DNA from: Robiginitomaculum sp.
Lineage (GTDB): Bacteria; Pseudomonadota; Alphaproteobacteria; Caulobacterales; Maricaulaceae
Assembly: GCA_021776525.1 (NCBI GenBank)
Contig: JAJFFT010000004.1
Location: 62,001-126,000, forward strand
Length of the DNA stretch: 64,000 nt
Direction of reading: 5' to 3'
The translations under genes were made by a program, and so were the position numbers. Shown here in pieces: positions 18,815 to 29,073 of the stretch; position 1 is the first letter of the stretch, and each line of letters opens with the position of its first letter. The notes beneath the pieces were generated by a model. That model was not told the DNA's origin and did not search any database. It was given only the letters and a program-made list of their open reading frames with translations.

Positions 18815-19849
18815 ATGGCTGTTGCAATAAAAAACCGGGCCGTTGTGGATGACGTTACCCGTCTTTCGGGTGCCGATAAGGCCGCCATTATCTTGCTGGC
18901 CCTTGGCGAAGAGCATCACAAATTATGGGAATTGATGGACGATGAGGAAATCAAGGAAATTTCCCAATCCATGTCCAATTTGGGCAATGTGACCGCATCG
19001 GCCGTGGAGAAACTGATCGTTGAATTTGTTGGTCTGATGTCTTCAACCGGCTCAATAATGGGCTCTTATGATGCCACCCAACGCCTGTTGACCAGTTTTA
19101 TGGACCCCGACAAAGTCGAAAATGTCATGGAAGAAATCCGTGGCCCGGCCGGGCGGACCATGTGGGATAAGCTGGGCAATGTGAATGAAGGCGTGTTGGC
19201 CAATTATCTGAAAAACGAATATCCGCAAACTGTTGCCGTGGTGCTCTCTAAAGTCAAAGCCGATCATGCGGCCCGTGTGCTCAGTGCTTTGCCCGAAGAT
19301 TTTTCTTTGGAAGTGGTGATGCGCATGTTGCGCATGGAGCCGGTTCAAAAAGAGATTATGGACGAAATCGAAGCCACTTTGCGCCGCGAGTTTATGTCCA
19401 ACCTGGCCCGCACCAATAAACGCGACAGCCATGAAATGATGGCCGATATTTTTAATAACTTTGACCGCCAGACTGAAAACCGTTTTCTGGCCTCACTTGA
19501 AGAACGTAATCGCGATGCATCCGAGCAAATTCGATCCTTGATGTTTGTTTATGAGGATCTTCAAAAGCTCGACCCCGGCGGTGCGCAAACCCTTCTTCGG
19601 GCAGTGGAAAAAGACCAACTGGCCCTGGCCATGAAGGGTGCGTCCGAGGCCCTGCGTGATTTGTTCTTCTCGAACATGTCTGAACGGGCCGCCAAGATTT
19701 TACGCGAAGATATGGAAGCCATGGGTCCGGTGCGTCTTAAAGACGTCGAGGGTGCCCAGCAAATGATGGTCAACCTGGCCAAGGATCTTGCCGCCAAAGG
19801 CGAGATTTTGCTGTCCGAAGGTGGCTCTGATGACGAGTTGATTTATTGA
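18815..19849 (+). CDS. fliG: Flagellar motor switch protein FliG
   Basis: The 344-aa product has the three FliG domains. The N-terminal MS-ring-binding part contains [16 protein letters not shown]. The middle part holds [14 protein letters not shown], the EHPQ-like motif that contacts FliM. The C-terminal torque domain includes the charged [28 protein letters not shown] segment. It sits 2 bp after fliF and is translated with it. Confidence 0.95.
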   Translation: MAVAIKNRAVVDDVTRLSGADKAAIILLALGEEHHKLWELMDDEEIKEISQSMSNLGNVTASAVEKLIVEFVGLMSSTGSIMGSYDATQRLLTSFMDPDKVENVMEEIRGPAGRTMWDKLGNVNEGVLANYLKNEYPQTVAVVLSKVKADHAARVLSALPEDFSLEVVMRMLRMEPVQKEIMDEIEATLRREFMSNLARTNKRDSHEMMADIFNNFDRQTENRFLASLEERNRDASEQIRSLMFVYEDLQKLDPGGAQTLLRAVEKDQLALAMKGASEALRDLFFSNMSERAAKILREDMEAMGPVRLKDVEGAQQMMVNLAKDLAAKGEILLSEGGSDDELIY

Positions 19850-19850
19850 T

Positions 19851-20522
19851 ATGAACGCCAGCGAGACAACTAAATTTGCGTTTGAAACAGAGTTTGCTGC
19901 TGATGGCACCATCTTGCGTGATGGCGAAGCCTGGCGGATCAGTTTTACACCAGAAGAGGTTCAGGCTGAGCGCGACAAAGCCTTCGCCGAGGGGAAGCAG
20001 GATGCGCTGGTCAAGGCCGAGGAAGAGGCCGCAATTCACTTGCTGACACTGACCCAACAGTGCCAGAGCGTTTTGTCAGGCTTGAAAACCCAAAGTGAAG
20101 AATGCCGCTCTCAGGCGCTGGAACTGGTCTTGATCGCAGCGCGTAAAATCGCCGGAGTGGCGCTTGAGTGTTATCCGGATGAGCAGGTCCAAAACACAGT
20201 TTTGGACGTTATCAAGGACTTGCGGGGCGTGCCTCGTCTCGTGCTGACCTGTTCGGCCGACGCTTCACCGCAATTCGAGGTCAATTTAAAAGAAATGGCC
20301 GCCAAAAACGACTTTGATGGCGAGCTGGTTATTCGCCGCGCCCAAGACGCTGAACCGGGTGATATCCGCCTGGAATGGGCGCAGGGCGAAGTTTGTATCA
20401 ACACCAATGACATTGCCGACCGGGTCGAAACCACTGTGCGGAACTGGTTGGCCGCAACCGAGGCACAGGACGCCCAAGGTGACCTTTTTGCCCAGCAAAA
20501 CAGTATTGAGGAGGGGCAGTAA
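19851..20522 (+). CDS. fliH: Flagellar export regulator FliH (FlbE-like)
   Basis: The 223-aa protein corresponds in position and character to FliH/FlbE: an unstructured N-terminus, a long charged helix (EEVQAERDKAFAEGKQDALVKAEEEAAIHLL, about 44-75) and a C-terminal domain ending WAQGEVCINTNDIADRV. FliH holds the export ATPase FliI at the C-ring. Sequence similarity in this family is low, so the call rests partly on its place between fliG and fliN. Confidence 0.83.
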   Translation: MNASETTKFAFETEFAADGTILRDGEAWRISFTPEEVQAERDKAFAEGKQDALVKAEEEAAIHLLTLTQQCQSVLSGLKTQSEECRSQALELVLIAARKIAGVALECYPDEQVQNTVLDVIKDLRGVPRLVLTCSADASPQFEVNLKEMAAKNDFDGELVIRRAQDAEPGDIRLEWAQGEVCINTNDIADRVETTVRNWLAATEAQDAQGDLFAQQNSIEEGQ

Positions 20523-20525
20523 TCC

Positions 20526-20942
20526 ATGTCCGACACTGATAACGACTCTGATCTAGAGCTGCAGGAATTTGATCAGCCGGGCGATACGCCCAGTGATGAA
20601 ATGTCTGCGGCCCCGGCACCTAACGCTGTGGCTGGTGAAGGCACTGATGCGCCCCCGGCCGCTATCGCGGATGAGGTCGAAGAAAAAACGGCTGCCGATT
20701 TGGCACCGGTTTATGATGTGCCTGTGCGCATCTCCGCCGTGCTGGGCAAAACCAAAATCAATGTCAATGAATTGCTGGGGCTGAGCCGTGGTTCGGTTCT
20801 TGAACTGGATCGCAAAGTTGGTGAAGCCATTGATATTTATGTCAATAACCGGATCGTTGCACGCGGCGAAGTGGTGATTGTTGATGAACAACTTGGCGTC
20901 ACCATGACAGAAATTATCAAGGATATCGGAACAGTAACCTGA
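20526..20942 (+). CDS. fliN: Flagellar motor switch protein FliN
   Basis: The 138-aa protein has an acidic, variable N-terminus and a C-terminal SpoA domain (VPVRISAVLGKTKINVNELLGL then GSVLELDRKVGEAIDIYVNN, then ARGEVVIVDEQLGVTMTEI). This is the hallmark of FliN, which builds the base of the C-ring. It lies between fliH and flbD in the operon. Confidence 0.94.
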   Translation: MSDTDNDSDLELQEFDQPGDTPSDEMSAAPAPNAVAGEGTDAPPAAIADEVEEKTAADLAPVYDVPVRISAVLGKTKINVNELLGLSRGSVLELDRKVGEAIDIYVNNRIVARGEVVIVDEQLGVTMTEIIKDIGTVT

Positions 20943-20971
20943 GCGGTGCTGTTTGGTAGGAGGAGAATGAA

Positions 20972-22351
20972 ATGCGGGTATTGATCATAGGCAGTTTGGG
21001 TGGCCAACTTGGCGAAGCAACCAAAATCGCCATGAATACGGGCGCCAAAGTGGCGCATGTGGATAATCCGGATGCGGCCATGGCGGCTTTGCGTGCCGGA
21101 CAGGGTGCTGACCTTTTGATGGTCGATATCGGCAATGATATCGGGGCCTTGGCGGTCGCACTAAAAAACGAGCGCATTCACGTTCCGATCGTGGCTTGTG
21201 GTGTGTCGGCCACGCCAACCGCTGCGGCGGCGGCTATTCGTGCCGGTGCCAAGGAATTTATTCCGCTGCCCCCTGATACTGACCTGATTGCTGCGGTTCT
21301 TGCGGCCGTTGCCAATGATGACAAACCGATGATCGCCCGCGATCCGGTGATCCGCAAAGTGGTCACACTGGCCGACCAGATCGCACCGTCAAATGCATCC
21401 ATTCTGATCACCGGCGAAAGCGGCTCTGGTAAGGAAGTTATGGCGCGCTATGTCCATGACAAATCCAAGCGCGCCGGCAAGGCATTTATCTCGGTCAATT
21501 GCGCTGCCATTCCGGACAATTTGCTTGAATCAGAGCTTTTTGGTCATGAAAAAGGGGCCTTTACCGGGGCCGTGGCCCGGCGCATCGGCAAGTTTGAAGA
21601 GGCCGATGGCGGCACGTTATTGCTCGATGAAATTTCAGAAATGGATGCTCGCCTACAGGCTAAGCTGTTGCGCGCTATTCAAGAGCGCGAGATCGACCGG
21701 GTTGGTGGCTCTAAGCCGGTCAAAGTGGATATTCGTATTCTGGCCACCTCTAACCGTGACCTGACCAAAGCCGTTGCTGATGGCAGTTTTCGCGAAGATT
21801 TGTTGTTCCGCCTTAATGTTGTCAATTTAAAGTTGCCGCCTTTGCGTGACCGCCCGGGCGACATTGCGGCGCTGGCTGATTATTTCTCGGCGCGCTATGC
21901 CGCCGCCAATGGGGTCGCGGCGCGGCCAATTTCCGAACCCGCACGCCATATTTTGCTGAACCGTCAATGGCCGGGCAATGTCCGCGAGCTGGAAAATGCC
22001 ATGCATCGTGCTGTGCTTTTGGCCGAGGGCGATGAGATCGGCCCCGAAGCCTTGCGCGCCCCTGATGGATCAATGCTGGGCGAAACCCCAAACCGCGGCG
22101 TGGTCGAAACGGCCACTGAGGCCGCACAGGTTTCTGCCCAAAGCGCGGTCGGCCTGACCGTGGCGCAGGTAGAACAGGATCTGATCTTGGATACATTGAC
22201 CCATTGTCTTGGCAATCGCACCCATGCGGCCAATATTCTGGGTATTTCCATTCGCACTTTGCGCAACAAGCTGAAACTTTATGCGGATCATGGCGTCTCG
22301 GTGCCGACACCGGGCGGCGCAGCACCCATGGGGTCGCACGCCGTTGCTTAA
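20972..22351 (+). CDS. flbD: FlbD-type sigma-54-dependent activator
   Basis: The 459-aa enhancer-binding protein has an N-terminal receiver-like domain (1-115). A central AAA+ domain follows with Walker A GESGSGKE (about 150), the GAFTGA loop that contacts sigma-54, and [12 protein letters not shown]. At the end is a Fis-type helix-turn-helix ([23 protein letters not shown]). The receiver lacks the normal acidic pocket at its N-terminus (LIIGSLGG), so activation is probably not by simple phosphorylation, as known for Caulobacter FlbD with FliX. Likely targets are the two sigma-54 promoters at 12364 and 12551. Confidence 0.9.
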   Translation: MRVLIIGSLGGQLGEATKIAMNTGAKVAHVDNPDAAMAALRAGQGADLLMVDIGNDIGALAVALKNERIHVPIVACGVSATPTAAAAAIRAGAKEFIPLPPDTDLIAAVLAAVANDDKPMIARDPVIRKVVTLADQIAPSNASILITGESGSGKEVMARYVHDKSKRAGKAFISVNCAAIPDNLLESELFGHEKGAFTGAVARRIGKFEEADGGTLLLDEISEMDARLQAKLLRAIQEREIDRVGGSKPVKVDIRILATSNRDLTKAVADGSFREDLLFRLNVVNLKLPPLRDRPGDIAALADYFSARYAAANGVAARPISEPARHILLNRQWPGNVRELENAMHRAVLLAEGDEIGPEALRAPDGSMLGETPNRGVVETATEAAQVSAQSAVGLTVAQVEQDLILDTLTHCLGNRTHAANILGISIRTLRNKLKLYADHGVSVPTPGGAAPMGSHAVA

Positions 22352-22384
22352 GCGTCTGTTTAACTGTCAGCCGAGGATCGTTTA

Positions 22385-24493
22385 ATGGCCGAGACAACGG
22401 GCACACCGTCCACCGCCGTTGGGTTTGATTCGAAGAAGTTTTCGAATGCAATCATGCGTGGTGACGTGGCGCTAGCCATCGGTATCGTCGCCATTTTGAT
22501 GATGCTGATCCTGCCTATGCCGTCATGGCTGTTGGATGTGGCGCTGGCGGTCTCTATCTCATTTTCTATTCTGGTGTTGATGACGGCCCTGTTTATTCAG
22601 AAACCTCTGGAATTCAGCGCGTTTCCGGCTGTGTTGCTGATCGCGACGATGTTGCGGCTGGGTTTGAATTTGGCCTCAACACGGTTGATTTTGTCGGACG
22701 GGTCACAAGGGGCCGATGCCGCCGGGAAAATTATTCAAGGCTTTGGTGCCCTGATTACCCAGGGCAATTATGTCATCGGCATTATTGTTTTTATCATTCT
22801 GGTGATCGTCAATTTCGTGGTCATCACCAAAGGTTCTGGCCGCATAGCCGAGGTTGCAGCACGGTTTTCGCTGGATGCTATGCCCGGCAAGCAAATGGCC
22901 ATTGATGCGGACCTCAGTTCTGGTCTTCTCAAAGAAGATGAGGCTCGTCAGAAACGCAAAGACCTGGAAGCCGAGTCGAATTTTTACGGGTCCATGGATG
23001 GGGCCTCAAAGTTTGTCCGCGGTGATGCGGTGGCCGGTCTTTTAATCACCGCCATCAATATTATTGGCGGCATGATTATTGGCGTGGGGCAAGAGGGCAT
23101 GCCGTTTGCCCAGGCCGCGTCGAACTATACCATGTTAACCATTGGTGATGGTCTGGTCAGCCAGATTCCGGCTCTGGTTATCTCTGTTGCCGCGGGTCTT
23201 TTGGTCTCCAAAGCCGGGGTCGAAGGGGCCGCCGACAAGGCGCTGTTTTCACAATTCACCGGCTATCCTCAGGGATTGATTATTGTTGCCGGGATCAGCC
23301 TGATCGCGGCGGTACTGCCGGGCATGCCGTTTATGCCGTTTGCATTGATGTCTGGATTGCTTGGTGGTGGGGCATGGGTGATCCACAAGCGCAAAACCGC
23401 CGAAGAAGTGCAGGCCGAAGTGGCTGTCGCCACAGAGGCAGAAAAGAGCGAGAACGAAGAACAACCGATCTCTGAAAGCTTGCATATTGACGGGTTGAAG
23501 ATCGAACTTGGGTATAACCTTCTCAGCCTGATCAATGATATGGAAGGCCGCCGCCTGACGGATCAAATCAAGGCGTTGCGCCGTCAGATGGCGCAGGAAA
23601 TGGGCTTTGTTATGCCGCCAGTGCGTATTTTGGATAATATGCAGCTCAAAGCCGATGACTATATGATCCGGGTTAAAGAGATCGAGGCGGGAACCGGTAT
23701 TCTCAAACTTGGCCATTTGCTGGTTATGGACCCGGCTGGCGCGCAGGTGGACCTGCCGGGCGATCATGTCAAAGAGCCAACATTTGGCTTGCCGGCCACA
23801 TGGGTTACCGAGGCTTTGCGCGAAGAAGCCATGTTCCGTGGATTAACCGTGGTTGATCCGGCGACGGTTCTGGCCACGCATCTGACCGAGATCCTGCGCG
23901 ATAATATGCCAGACCTTCTGACCTTTGCGCAGACTGAAAAACTGCTCGAAGGCCTTGGACCGGAGGACAAGAAACTGCTTGAGGAAATCAGCCCCTCGCA
24001 AATCAGTCGTTCGGGCATCCAACAGGTGTTGCAAGGCTTGCTCAAAGAGCGGGTCTCCATTCGTGACCTGCCGGCCATATTGGAAGCCATTGCCGAGGCC
24101 AGCGCGACAACACAAAATCTGGGCGCGATTATCGAACATGTGCGCACCCGTCTGGCGCGCCAGCTCTGTCATGCCAATGCGGCGCCTGATGGTTCCCTGC
24201 CGATGCTGGGCTTGTCGCCGGAATGGGAACAGGCTTTTGCCGAAAACCTCATTGGCGAAGCCGAGAATCGTCAACTGGCGCTGCCGCCATCCAAACTGCA
24301 TGAGTTTATCAACAATGTGCGCGACAGCTTTGATGCGGCGGCCGAGGCCGGGGATGCACCTGTATTGCTGACCTCGCCGGCCATTCGGCCTTATGTACGT
24401 TCCATCATTGAGCGTTTTCGCGGCCAGACTATTGTCATGTCGCAGAACGAGATTTATCCAAAAGCGCGTCTGAAAGTTGTGGGGCAGGTGTGA
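22385..24493 (+). CDS. flhA: Flagellar export gate protein FlhA
   Basis: The 702-aa product has eight membrane helices in residues 20-330, including the conserved FHIPEP-like stretch between helices 4 and 5 (GRIAEVAARFSLDAMPGKQMAIDADL, in two parts). A large cytoplasmic domain from about 365 docks FliI/FliJ and export substrates. It is the last large gene of the fliF operon. Confidence 0.96.
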   Translation: MAETTGTPSTAVGFDSKKFSNAIMRGDVALAIGIVAILMMLILPMPSWLLDVALAVSISFSILVLMTALFIQKPLEFSAFPAVLLIATMLRLGLNLASTRLILSDGSQGADAAGKIIQGFGALITQGNYVIGIIVFIILVIVNFVVITKGSGRIAEVAARFSLDAMPGKQMAIDADLSSGLLKEDEARQKRKDLEAESNFYGSMDGASKFVRGDAVAGLLITAINIIGGMIIGVGQEGMPFAQAASNYTMLTIGDGLVSQIPALVISVAAGLLVSKAGVEGAADKALFSQFTGYPQGLIIVAGISLIAAVLPGMPFMPFALMSGLLGGGAWVIHKRKTAEEVQAEVAVATEAEKSENEEQPISESLHIDGLKIELGYNLLSLINDMEGRRLTDQIKALRRQMAQEMGFVMPPVRILDNMQLKADDYMIRVKEIEAGTGILKLGHLLVMDPAGAQVDLPGDHVKEPTFGLPATWVTEALREEAMFRGLTVVDPATVLATHLTEILRDNMPDLLTFAQTEKLLEGLGPEDKKLLEEISPSQISRSGIQQVLQGLLKERVSIRDLPAILEAIAEASATTQNLGAIIEHVRTRLARQLCHANAAPDGSLPMLGLSPEWEQAFAENLIGEAENRQLALPPSKLHEFINNVRDSFDAAAEAGDAPVLLTSPAIRPYVRSIIERFRGQTIVMSQNEIYPKARLKVVGQV

Positions 24494-24816
24494 TGAATGC
24501 AAATGCACTAACCATTGTCGAACAAAGTTTTACCACGGCGGACCTGGTTTTGATCAGTGCCATCGCGCTGGTTTGCGCGGGCGTAATGCGCAATTACCGC
24601 AGTATTTTTCTGGCGGTGTTTTTTGCCGTGGTGGTCGATTTTACCTTGCCCGCCACCTATGCGCTGTTGATCGGGGCATCAACAAACGAGGCTTTGCAGG
24701 CGTCAACCGCGCGTCTGGCGGGGTATTCCGGTCTGGCTTTGCTGGTGCGCAGTCTGGCTTACTTTGCGGCGATCAGTGTTTTGTTCGGGGCCAAAGCCGC
24801 CTATTGGCGACGCTGA
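24493..24816 (+). CDS. Small membrane protein downstream of flhA
   Basis: This 107-aa protein has about three hydrophobic segments (TADLVLISAIALVCAGVM, RSIFLAVFFAVVVDFTL, GYSGLALLVRSLAYFAAISVLF) and no recognised domain. Its ATG overlaps the flhA stop (TGATGA), so it is translationally coupled. Position and topology suggest a role in or near the export gate, but it is too short for FliR or FlhB. Confidence 0.7.
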   Translation: MNANALTIVEQSFTTADLVLISAIALVCAGVMRNYRSIFLAVFFAVVVDFTLPATYALLIGASTNEALQASTARLAGYSGLALLVRSLAYFAAISVLFGAKAAYWRR

Positions 24817-24834
24817 CCCCGCTCAAATTATGGT

Positions 24835-25242
24835 CTAGCTGGCGGCACGTTGGCCGGCGATTTCGTCCAGCTCATCCTGCTCGGCCTTGGCCCGCGCTTC
24901 GTTAATACGCTGGACCCGGCGTTCTTCCATCAGCTCAAATTTTTTCAGCTCTAAAAAGGCTTCTTCCAGCTGAACGCGTAATGCCGCGGTCTGGGCATCC
25001 AGTTCAATCATCGAGGCCCGCAAATTGTTTTTGCGCTCAATGACGGCCTGGGCATAGGAGCCATAAGCCATAAAACCTTCGCGACTTTCGTCGGCGGCCA
25101 CCTGTTCTTCAGGCACGCTGCGTTCCAGGTCTGCCGCCCGGCTTTCCAGATGGGCGCGTGCTTCGTCCAGCGCACCCATTTGTTTTTGCAGTTCTTCGAC
25201 TTTGAACCGCGCTAATTTAACCAAAGATGCAAAATTGCGCAT
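24835..25242 (-). CDS. fliJ: Flagellar export chaperone FliJ
   Basis: The 135-aa protein is almost entirely a charged coiled coil (LVKLARFKVEELQKQMGALD, then long E/R/A-rich helices). This is the FliJ form, a soluble factor that fits into the FliI hexamer and docks at FlhA. I chose ATG 25242 because GGAGGGGA stands 6 nt before it; GTG 25245 is the alternative. It lies 12 bp after fliI. Confidence 0.85.
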   Translation of the reverse strand: MRNFASLVKLARFKVEELQKQMGALDEARAHLESRAADLERSVPEEQVAADESREGFMAYGSYAQAVIERKNNLRASMIELDAQTAALRVQLEEAFLELKKFELMEERRVQRINEARAKAEQDELDEIAGQRAAS

Positions 25243-25254
25243 CACTCCCCTCCA

Positions 25255-26625
25255 TTACATCCCGTTTTCAGGATTGTTTGTGTCACCCAATATCTCGGCC
25301 AAACGCTGGAAACCATCATCCATGGATGTGGCTTCTTCTTTGTGTTGACCAAGAAACGCTTCCAGTGGGTCATTTAAGGCAATAGCCCGATCCACACTGG
25401 CATTTGATCCTTGGGCATAGGCACCCAAGCGGATCAATTCTTCCATATCGGCATAATCACTTAGGGCGCGACGCGCCTCGCCGATCAATTTAACTTCATT
25501 CTCTTCGCAGCATCCAGGCATGGTGCGCGAAATGCTTTTTAAGATGTTGATGGCCGGAAAGCGGCCGCGTTCAGCAATGGCCCGTTCCATGACGATATGG
25601 CCATCCAATATGCCGCGCGTTGCATCGGCAATCGGCTCGTTATGGTCATCGCCATCGACCAGTACGGTGAATATACCGGTAATGGCGCCCTCAACACGGC
25701 CATCAGTACGGCGGCCAGGGCCGGCGCGTTCCAACAGGCGCGGCAATTCATTAAACACGGATGGCGTATAGCCGCGTGTGGTTGGCGGTTCGCCTGCGGC
25801 CAGCCCGATCTCGCGCTGGGCCATGGCAAAACGGGTCACCGAATCCATCAAACACAGGACATGTTGGCCCTGATCGCGAAAATATTCCGCAACCGTCAGA
25901 GTCAATTGTGCGGCCTGGCGCCGGCTGAGCGCTGGCTCGTCCGATGTGGCGACCACGACAACGGTGCGTTTCATGCCCTCAGGGCCAAGCACGTCGTCGA
26001 TAAATTCTTTAACTTCGCGGCCCCGTTCGCCGATCAGGCCGATCACTGTTACGTCACAATCCGCATTTTGCGCCAGCATCGACATCAGCACTGATTTGCC
26101 GACACCAGAGCCGGCAAATACGCCCATGCGTTGCCCTTTGCAGATTTGCGTAAAGGTATTGATGGCCCGAACCCCGCTATCCATGCGTTTGCCAACACGG
26201 GCGCGGGCATGAGGTGCCGGCGGGCGACCACGTAAAGGATAAGGATATAACCCTGGAACCAGTGGCCCGCCATTATCAACAGGTTTGCCAAAGGCATCGA
26301 TGACCCGGCCCAACCAGGCCGAAGAGGGGCGTATAAATGGACCTTCAGGGTCAATTTCCATGCTGGCCCCGGCGCGAACACCGTCCAGCGCCCCAAATGG
26401 CATCATCAGGGCATGATCGCCCTTAAAGCCGATCACTTCACAGGAAATATCGTTATGACGGGTTTTTACAATGGCGCGTGCGCCCAGTTCCAGCGCATCG
26501 GCAGGGCCCATGGCTTCGATCATCAGGCCGTTAACAGCCGTAACGCGGCCGCGATAACGCCGAGGCTCAAGGGCCTCAATGCTGGCTCGAAGAGCTTGCA
26601 TGTACGTGTACTCCATCCCAACCAT
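25255..26625 (-). CDS. fliI: Flagellum-specific export ATPase FliI
   Basis: The 456-aa protein belongs to the F1-like ATPases. Walker A is AGSGVGKS (about 171-178), the Walker B region is [14 protein letters not shown], and the family block [20 protein letters not shown] is present. It drives flagellar type III export together with FliH and FliJ. The gene is divergent from ctrA across 210 bp that contain TTAA motifs. Starts at MEYTYMQ (26616) or MQALRAS (26601) are also possible. Confidence 0.95.
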   Translation of the reverse strand: MVGMEYTYMQALRASIEALEPRRYRGRVTAVNGLMIEAMGPADALELGARAIVKTRHNDISCEVIGFKGDHALMMPFGALDGVRAGASMEIDPEGPFIRPSSAWLGRVIDAFGKPVDNGGPLVPGLYPYPLRGRPPAPHARARVGKRMDSGVRAINTFTQICKGQRMGVFAGSGVGKSVLMSMLAQNADCDVTVIGLIGERGREVKEFIDDVLGPEGMKRTVVVVATSDEPALSRRQAAQLTLTVAEYFRDQGQHVLCLMDSVTRFAMAQREIGLAAGEPPTTRGYTPSVFNELPRLLERAGPGRRTDGRVEGAITGIFTVLVDGDDHNEPIADATRGILDGHIVMERAIAERGRFPAINILKSISRTMPGCCEENEVKLIGEARRALSDYADMEELIRLGAYAQGSNASVDRAIALNDPLEAFLGQHKEEATSMDDGFQRLAEILGDTNNPENGM

Positions 26626-26717
26626 GTCAGGTTCTGAGGGAAATGTACGCCAACCATCTTGAGATCACGTAAACGCGGCCAATAAAATTCGAATGAAGCG
26701 CAGTTTCTTCCAATTCG

Positions 26718-26814
26718 TTAAATTCTGTTCGATTTGTTTAACTTTGGTTAAGGGGATTCCCCTAGCGTGTGGATAGAGTTAACCATTATGCCAATGAAGC
26801 CTGCAAACTGATTC
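26718..26814. promoter_or_regulatory. ctrA/fliI divergent control region with TTAA boxes and GANTC sites
   Basis: TTAA motifs lie at 26718-26721, 26738-26741, 26748-26751 and 26779-26782. The central pair TTAA-CTTTGG-TTAA has N6 rather than the standard N7 spacing of a CtrA box. GATTC sites, possible targets of the methyltransferase CcrM, are at 26755-26759 and 26810-26814. In Caulobacter both signals control ctrA: CtrA feedback and repression by full methylation. A similar autoregulated, replication-linked promoter is likely here. Confidence 0.6.
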
Positions 26815-26835
26815 GCAGGCCAATGGGAGGGGCCT

Positions 26836-27531
26836 ATGCGAGTTCTCTTGGTTGAGGATGATAGTGCGACAGCACAATCGATAGAACTGATGCTAAAGTC
26901 TGAAGGCTTTAATATTTATACAACCGATCTTGGTGAAGAAGGTGTCGATCTAGGCAAGCTCTATGATTACGACATCATTCTGCTGGACCTTAATCTGCCA
27001 GACATGCCGGGTTTTGACGTTTTGAAGCAATTGCGGGTTTCCAAAGTGGAAACACCGGTGCTGATCCTGTCAGGAACCGCGGATACTGAGGTTAAAGTGC
27101 AGGGTCTGGGATATGGCGCAGATGATTATCTGACCAAGCCGTTCCACAAAGACGAGCTGGTGGCGCGCATTCATGCCGTTGTCCGCCGCTCCAAAGGTCA
27201 TTCACAATCCATCATCACTACGGGTATGGTCGCGGTTAATCTCGATGCCAAAACCGTTGATGTGAATAAACAGCGTGTGCATCTGACCGGTAAAGAATAC
27301 CAGATGCTGGAGCTGCTTTCCTTACGCAAGGGCACAACGCTGACCAAGGAAATGTTCCTGAACCAGCTTTATGGTGGCCTTGATGAGCCGGAATTGAAAA
27401 TTATTGACGTGTTTATCTGCAAATTGCGCAAAAAACTCGCCAATGCGACCGGCGGTGAACATTATATCGAAACGGTCTGGGGCCGCGGCTATGTATTGCG
27501 CGATCCGGCTGAAGAAGAAGAAGCAGCGTAA
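26836..27531 (+). CDS. ctrA: Cell-cycle response regulator CtrA
   Basis: The 231-aa OmpR-type regulator has the receiver pocket VEDD with phospho-acceptor D51 ([13 protein letters not shown]) and K at TKPF. Its winged-helix DNA-binding domain (about 125-225) contains [32 protein letters not shown] in pieces that closely match CtrA. D51 is at the same position as in Caulobacter CtrA. The C-terminus ends EEEEAA, like the Ala-Ala degradation tail recognised by ClpXP. An AGGGGCC-type site precedes the start. It probably controls fliF and is modulated by SciP and ChpT encoded nearby. Confidence 0.97.
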   Translation: MRVLLVEDDSATAQSIELMLKSEGFNIYTTDLGEEGVDLGKLYDYDIILLDLNLPDMPGFDVLKQLRVSKVETPVLILSGTADTEVKVQGLGYGADDYLTKPFHKDELVARIHAVVRRSKGHSQSIITTGMVAVNLDAKTVDVNKQRVHLTGKEYQMLELLSLRKGTTLTKEMFLNQLYGGLDEPELKIIDVFICKLRKKLANATGGEHYIETVWGRGYVLRDPAEEEEAA

Positions 27532-27550
27532 GCGGTTTCTCATGAGTTTT

Positions 27551-27579
27551 AAAAAGGCGGCCTACGGGCCGCCTTTTTT
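27551..27579. terminator. Bidirectional terminator between ctrA and the emrB-like gene
   Basis: The stem AAAGGCGGCC/GGCCGCCTTT (loop TACG) is flanked by As on the left and Ts on the right, so it can work in both directions. The TAG stop of the minus-strand MFS gene (27562-27564) lies inside the hairpin, an unusually tight arrangement. Confidence 0.9.
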
Positions 27580-29073
27580 GTCTGTGCCGCGCAGAAGAAA
27601 AATAAACGGTGCAGCAAACAAGGTCACCGCGACCATAAAGCGAAAATCGTTCAAATAACCGATCAGTGCGGCCTGTTGGTTGATCTGCGCATCCAACAGT
27701 GCCAGTTGCGCCAGGTCCGATGGGTTGGTCTGGTCAAGATTTTGAACCAGTGGATTATAAGGCGTGATACGGGCTGATAATTGGGCGTGATTGATCTGCA
27801 CATTACGGGCCAGCAGCGCAAACGAGATAGACACCCCGATGGATGAGCCGATATTGCGCACCAAAGAGAATAATGATGTGGCTTCGGTGCGGTATTTTTC
27901 ATCCAGCGTGGCAAAGGTAATCACGCCCATGGGCACAAAAATAGCCCCAAGACCCAGTCCTTGTGCAAACCCGGTCCAGATAATATCGCGCGCACCGACA
28001 TCCAGAGTGAAACGGCTCATGGCGTAAAGCGATATGGCGATCAGCGCCAAACCACCGGCCAGCAATATGCGTTCATCAAAACGTTCGGTCAGGCGGCCCA
28101 TAACCATCATGCCAAACATCAGGCCCAGACCACGCGGTGCCAACACCATACCGGTCAGCATGACCGGCCAGTCTTTTAAGGATTGCAGAAATGGTGGCAG
28201 GATCGCCATGGTCGACAAGAAGATGATACCGACCAGAAACATGAACCCCAACCCGGTTGACAAATTACGATCGGCAAACATGGCTGGCGGTAAAAACGGG
28301 CGCTTTGTGGTCAAGATGTGAACCACAAACAAATAGAGGCACAGGCCCGCCAGCACCGCTTCGATGATAATCTCAGGGGATGAAAACCAGTCCTGGGACT
28401 GGCCCCGGTCCAGCATCATCTGCAAAGCCCCGATAGAGAGGCTGAGAAAGGCAAAGCCCATCCAGTCAAAAGGCAGCTTGTCCTGTCTGAAGGTGCGCCG
28501 CACAAACAGGCTAAGCCCGGCAATGGCCAACAAACCAACCGGAAGATTGATATAAAACACCCAGCGCCAGGAAAGGGTTTCGGTCAACCAGCCCCCAAGG
28601 GTTGGCCCCAAAACCGGGCCGATCATCACGCCGACGCCCCAAATGGCGATGGCACGACCGTGTTGATGTTTCGGATAAATATCCAGCAATACCGACTGCG
28701 AAAGCGGCACCAGCGAAGCCCCAAAAGCCCCTTGAAGCAGGCGAAAGCCCACCAATTGGCCCAGATTAGCCGCTGCGCCGGCCAACATCGAGGCCACAAT
28801 AAACCCCGCAACCGCGATAATGAACAGCCGTTTGCGACCAAAGCGCGCCGCCAGAAAGGCCGTTGGCGGGGTCATAATGGCGGCGGCGACGATGTATGAG
28901 GTCAGCACCCACGATATCTGGTCCTGGGTGGCGGCCATGGCCCCTTGCATGTGCGGCAAAGCCACATTGGCAATGGTGGTGTCGATGGCCTGCATGGTTG
29001 TGGCCAACATCACCGATATTGTCACCATGGCCCGATTGGTGGTGACAGCGGCAGGTACAGCCTCAGCCGACAT
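27562..29073 (-). CDS. DHA2-family MFS drug exporter (EmrB-like)
   Basis: The 503-aa protein has about 14 membrane helices. Family motifs visible are LTSYIVAAAIMTPPTAFLAARFGRK (motif A region, in parts) and GVMIGPVLGPTLGGWLTE (motif C of H+ antiporters). It exports drugs or other hydrophobic compounds with the adaptor encoded upstream. ATG 29073 gives the usual short N-terminus and overlaps the end of the adaptor gene. The longer frame to 29148 adds 25 residues that lack family features. Confidence 0.92.
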   Translation of the reverse strand: MSAEAVPAAVTTNRAMVTISVMLATTMQAIDTTIANVALPHMQGAMAATQDQISWVLTSYIVAAAIMTPPTAFLAARFGRKRLFIIAVAGFIVASMLAGAAANLGQLVGFRLLQGAFGASLVPLSQSVLLDIYPKHQHGRAIAIWGVGVMIGPVLGPTLGGWLTETLSWRWVFYINLPVGLLAIAGLSLFVRRTFRQDKLPFDWMGFAFLSLSIGALQMMLDRGQSQDWFSSPEIIIEAVLAGLCLYLFVVHILTTKRPFLPPAMFADRNLSTGLGFMFLVGIIFLSTMAILPPFLQSLKDWPVMLTGMVLAPRGLGLMFGMMVMGRLTERFDERILLAGGLALIAISLYAMSRFTLDVGARDIIWTGFAQGLGLGAIFVPMGVITFATLDEKYRTEATSLFSLVRNIGSSIGVSISFALLARNVQINHAQLSARITPYNPLVQNLDQTNPSDLAQLALLDAQINQQAALIGYLNDFRFMVAVTLFAAPFIFLLRGTDKKGGP

